Shown: positions 5,326 to 6,763 of the stretch, one piece after another
How the letters are laid out: every line of letters begins with the position of its first letter
Position numbering within the stretch: the stretch's first letter is position 1
Assembly (NCBI GenBank): GCA_036276235.1
Contig: DATBDZ010000281.1
Coordinates: 1-6,763, forward strand
Source: JANWHF01 sp036276235
GTDB lineage: Bacteria > Planctomycetota > Phycisphaerae > Tepidisphaerales > Tepidisphaeraceae
Length of the DNA stretch: 6,763 nt
Direction of reading: 5' to 3'
Notes under the pieces: model-generated
Database searches by the model: none
Seen by the model: the letters and a program-made list of their open reading frames with translations, nothing else
What the model was told of the DNA's origin: nothing
Made by a program: the position numbers and the translations under genes

Positions 5326-6024
5326 ATGAAAAAGATGATCGCGACGCTGTTGGTCCTGTTGCCCGCGACGGCGGGTTTGTCCTTTGGCCAAACCCGGGGC
5401 GGCCGCACTCCTACGCGCCTGCCGCGCCCTTCCAACGAAACGGCTTCGACGCAGACGCCGCGCGCCAGCGAGATGGCCGAGCCATATCGCGATGCGCTGA
5501 CCAACATCAGCATCTTCGCACGCGATCACCGCGGCTCGGGCCGCGATGTGACGCCCACGATCACGCCGCCGCGCACTGTGAATCCAGAGACGTACCTGGT
5601 TTTCCGAGGCGTCGCGAAGGAAGGGGCCAAGTTCATCGGCTTCATCGAAGACACCCGCGATTCCAGCACGTTCAAAGTAAATGTCGGCGATTCTTTGGGC
5701 GCGCAAGGAACCCGCGTAGCACGCCTGGACGTTGCGGAAATGGTGCTGCGACGCGCCAGCGGCGGGCAGTCGCAGCCGATCGAACTCGGATGCAATTTGC
5801 TCGGCCGCGAAATCGCCCCGCCAGAACCGGCGATTCAACCATCCACATTCTCGCGGCAAGGATCAATGAGTGACTTGACGGGCCTTACGCGCCAAGTGAA
5901 CAACCCCCGCCGAGGCACTCGCGGCACCCAGGATCCCACCCAAACCCAAAACCGCAATCAAAACGGCCGCGGCGGTGGCCGCGGACGCCGCGGTGGCGGC
6001 GGCGGTGGGAATTTGGGCGGATGA
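5326..6024 (+). CDS. Secreted protein with Gly/Arg-rich tail, unknown function
   Basis: The start chosen is ATG at 5326, which gives a good Sec signal peptide (MKKMIATLLVLLPATAGLSF, cleavage near residues 20-22) and has GAGGG (5313-5317) 8 nt upstream; an in-frame ATG at 5242 would bury the signal peptide. The protein is 232 residues. Residues about 22-80 are polar and Pro/Thr-rich. Residues about 88-162 form the only folded-looking part: YLVFRGVAKEGAKFIGFIED, then TFKVNVGDSLG, VARLDVAEMVLRR and PIELGCNLLG. This beta-rich order (strand, FIxFIED, GD-x-L, a hydrophobic strand, then an I-x-x-G end) resembles the periplasmic GspC/PilP-type domain of secretion and pilus machines, but that is a guess from pattern. 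The C-terminal 20 residues are almost only Gly, Arg and Asn. No relatives were recognised with certainty. Confidence 0.75.
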   Translation: MKKMIATLLVLLPATAGLSFGQTRGGRTPTRLPRPSNETASTQTPRASEMAEPYRDALTNISIFARDHRGSGRDVTPTITPPRTVNPETYLVFRGVAKEGAKFIGFIEDTRDSSTFKVNVGDSLGAQGTRVARLDVAEMVLRRASGGQSQPIELGCNLLGREIAPPEPAIQPSTFSRQGSMSDLTGLTRQVNNPRRGTRGTQDPTQTQNRNQNGRGGGRGRRGGGGGGNLGG

Positions 6025-6428
6025 TCAAAAAGGAAGTCGGAAGAAAACCCCCGTCCGCCACGCCGGGAACGAGCCTCAGGCGAGGGCCCGGATTCTCAGA
6101 GCGCGAGCCGCAATTTTCTCAAACCACCAATTGGCCAAGCACCACAAAAACGCACCATTTTACCCCGTTTTTTGCACCAATCGGTTGCGTTGCACCGTCC
6201 CGACGTTGCATGCCATCGAACATCGATGAAGAGGATGGGATCTGATGATCCTGCGTATCCCGCCCAATCCGTTTTCAGGTGCGGATTGCGCAGCTCCCCC
6301 AGCCCGCCGCTCGCCGGCTTCGCGCACCGTCCAGCGGTAGCGCTGCCTGGTTGATGTAATGTTTTGCATCATTTTATTCATCAATTCGTTGCATTGACTC
6401 CCGTTGCACGTTGCACGCCGAACAAGAA

Positions 6429-6456
6429 AGTCAGAGGTCAGCAGTCAGACGTCAGA
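6429..6456 (+). repeat. Four tandem heptamers NGTCAGN
   Basis: agtcaga, ggtcagc, agtcaga and cgtcaga follow each other without gaps, keeping GTCAG every 7 bases. Short tandem heptamers of this type occur in intergenic DNA of several bacterial groups and usually vary in copy number. The array overlaps the stop codon of the minus-strand frame at 6445-6681. Confidence 0.6.
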
Positions 6457-6681
6457 GTAGAAGGCCAGCGTGTACCTCTTCCCAGTCACCTTCGGATCGC
6501 CGGGCAGGACCGGCGCAACAGAATTCAACATTCCGCGCAACACGGGCAAAGTCATGTTGCGCAGGCCTGCCCGGCCGCGGGCATCCAGGAAGGACGCGAA
6601 GTCGCGAACCAGGCCGCCATGAAACCTTTTGAAACGTTGAACTAAACCGCTGCGCGGTGGGAAGATTGCGGGGATCTGCAG
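6445..6681 (-). other. Protein-like open frame, possible gene relic or short unannotated gene
   Basis: This minus-strand frame is open for 78 codons between stops at 6682-6684 and 6445-6447. The translation reads GGLVRDFASFLDARGRAGLR, then NMTLPVLRGMLNSVAPVLPG, then DPKVTGKRYTLAFYSDV. It has balanced composition, mostly G or C at third positions, and looks more like a real protein end than the other frames here. It lacks a good start: the only ATG (6553-6555) is deep inside and no ribosome binding site precedes it. It may be the 3' remnant of a broken gene, a short conserved repeat-borne frame, or chance. No family was recognised. Confidence 0.3.
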
Positions 6682-6738
6682 TTACGAGGGTATTCGCAAG
6701 ACTGACGCGTGGGGCATCATCGACTCCTTCTCTTTGAC

Positions 6739-6744
6739 AAGGAG
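6739..6744 (+). promoter_or_regulatory. Ribosome binding site of the gene at the window edge
   Basis: AAGGAG, 6 nt before ATG at 6751. It pairs perfectly with ctcctt (6724-6729) across a 9-nt loop, so it could be hidden in a hairpin. Confidence 0.6.
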
Positions 6745-6750
6745 CTTCAG

Positions 6751-6763
6751 ATGACCCCACTGC
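6751..6763 (+). CDS. Start of an unidentified gene, truncated by the window end
   Basis: Only ATG ACC CCA CTG (Met-Thr-Pro-Leu) is visible. The call rests on the strong AAGGAG at 6739-6744 with ideal 6-nt spacing. Nothing can be said about the product. Confidence 0.45.

Larger units (their letters stand above)
6025..6750. other. Long region without a confident gene
   Basis: 726 bases with several overlapping short frames on both strands, none with a ribosome binding site and recognisable domain. It holds a small GC-rich palindrome (ccggg 6063-6067 with cccgg 6087-6091, inner gcct-c-aggc 6073-6081). A nested AT-rich hairpin follows (ttgatg 6351-6356 with catcaa 6379-6384; aatg 6358-6361 with catt 6370-6373). 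There are also four 7-mer repeats (6429-6456), a protein-like minus-strand frame (6445-6681), and the leader of the gene that begins at 6751. No terminator with a T-run was found after the stop at 6024. Confidence 0.5.

Noticed and set aside
5065..5859. A 264-codon open frame on the minus strand
   Set aside because: It runs antisense to the secreted-protein gene and through the inverted repeat, is rich in Arg and Ala as GC-rich antisense frames are, and has no domain or ribosome binding site.
6452..6760. A 102-codon minus-strand frame at the window end
   Set aside because: No family features; it overlaps the better-looking frame 6445-6681 and the strong start at 6751.

Overview
The window looks like a piece of a moderately GC-rich Gram-negative chromosome, most likely Planctomycetota. 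This is an inference from three things: the CdsA signature variant PGFGGVLDVID, the mix of lipoproteins with a secreted Gly/Arg-rich protein, and many palindromic intergenic repeats. No rRNA, tRNA, CRISPR array, insertion sequence or transposase gene was recognised.

Layout. The 3' part of a phosphatidate cytidylyltransferase gene (cdsA, +, to 617) converges on a FlgM-type anti-sigma-28 gene (-, 726-1007). Between them lies an inverted pair of octamer repeats that could act as a two-way terminator. After an AT-rich gap comes a minus-strand FAD-dependent oxidoreductase of the geranylgeranyl-reductase type (1342-2478). Divergent from it is a 37-residue lipoprotein gene (2616-2729), then a HAD phosphatase (2792-3490). 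The phosphatase stop overlaps by GTGA with a small membrane-protein gene (3487-4035) whose middle third is made of palindromic repeat DNA read in frame. A strong two-way terminator (4038-4061) separates it from a convergent TPR lipoprotein gene (-, 4089-4904). Upstream of that lies a perfect 33-bp inverted repeat (5069-5166). A secreted protein with a Gly/Arg-rich tail follows (+, 5326-6024). About 0.7 kb then has no confident gene, and a new + gene begins at 6751 at the window edge.

The genes do not form one pathway: phospholipid synthesis, flagellar sigma control, a redox enzyme, a phosphatase and envelope proteins sit side by side in short transcription units. Only the HAD phosphatase and the repeat-bearing membrane protein look translationally coupled.

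The most notable signal is the set of three unrelated REPIN-like inverted repeat pairs (629-712, 3613-3762, 5069-5166). Two of them carry G-quadruplex-type G-runs in both arms. One lies inside an intact reading frame and holds a second small palindrome nested within it. No new multi-gene system could be identified.
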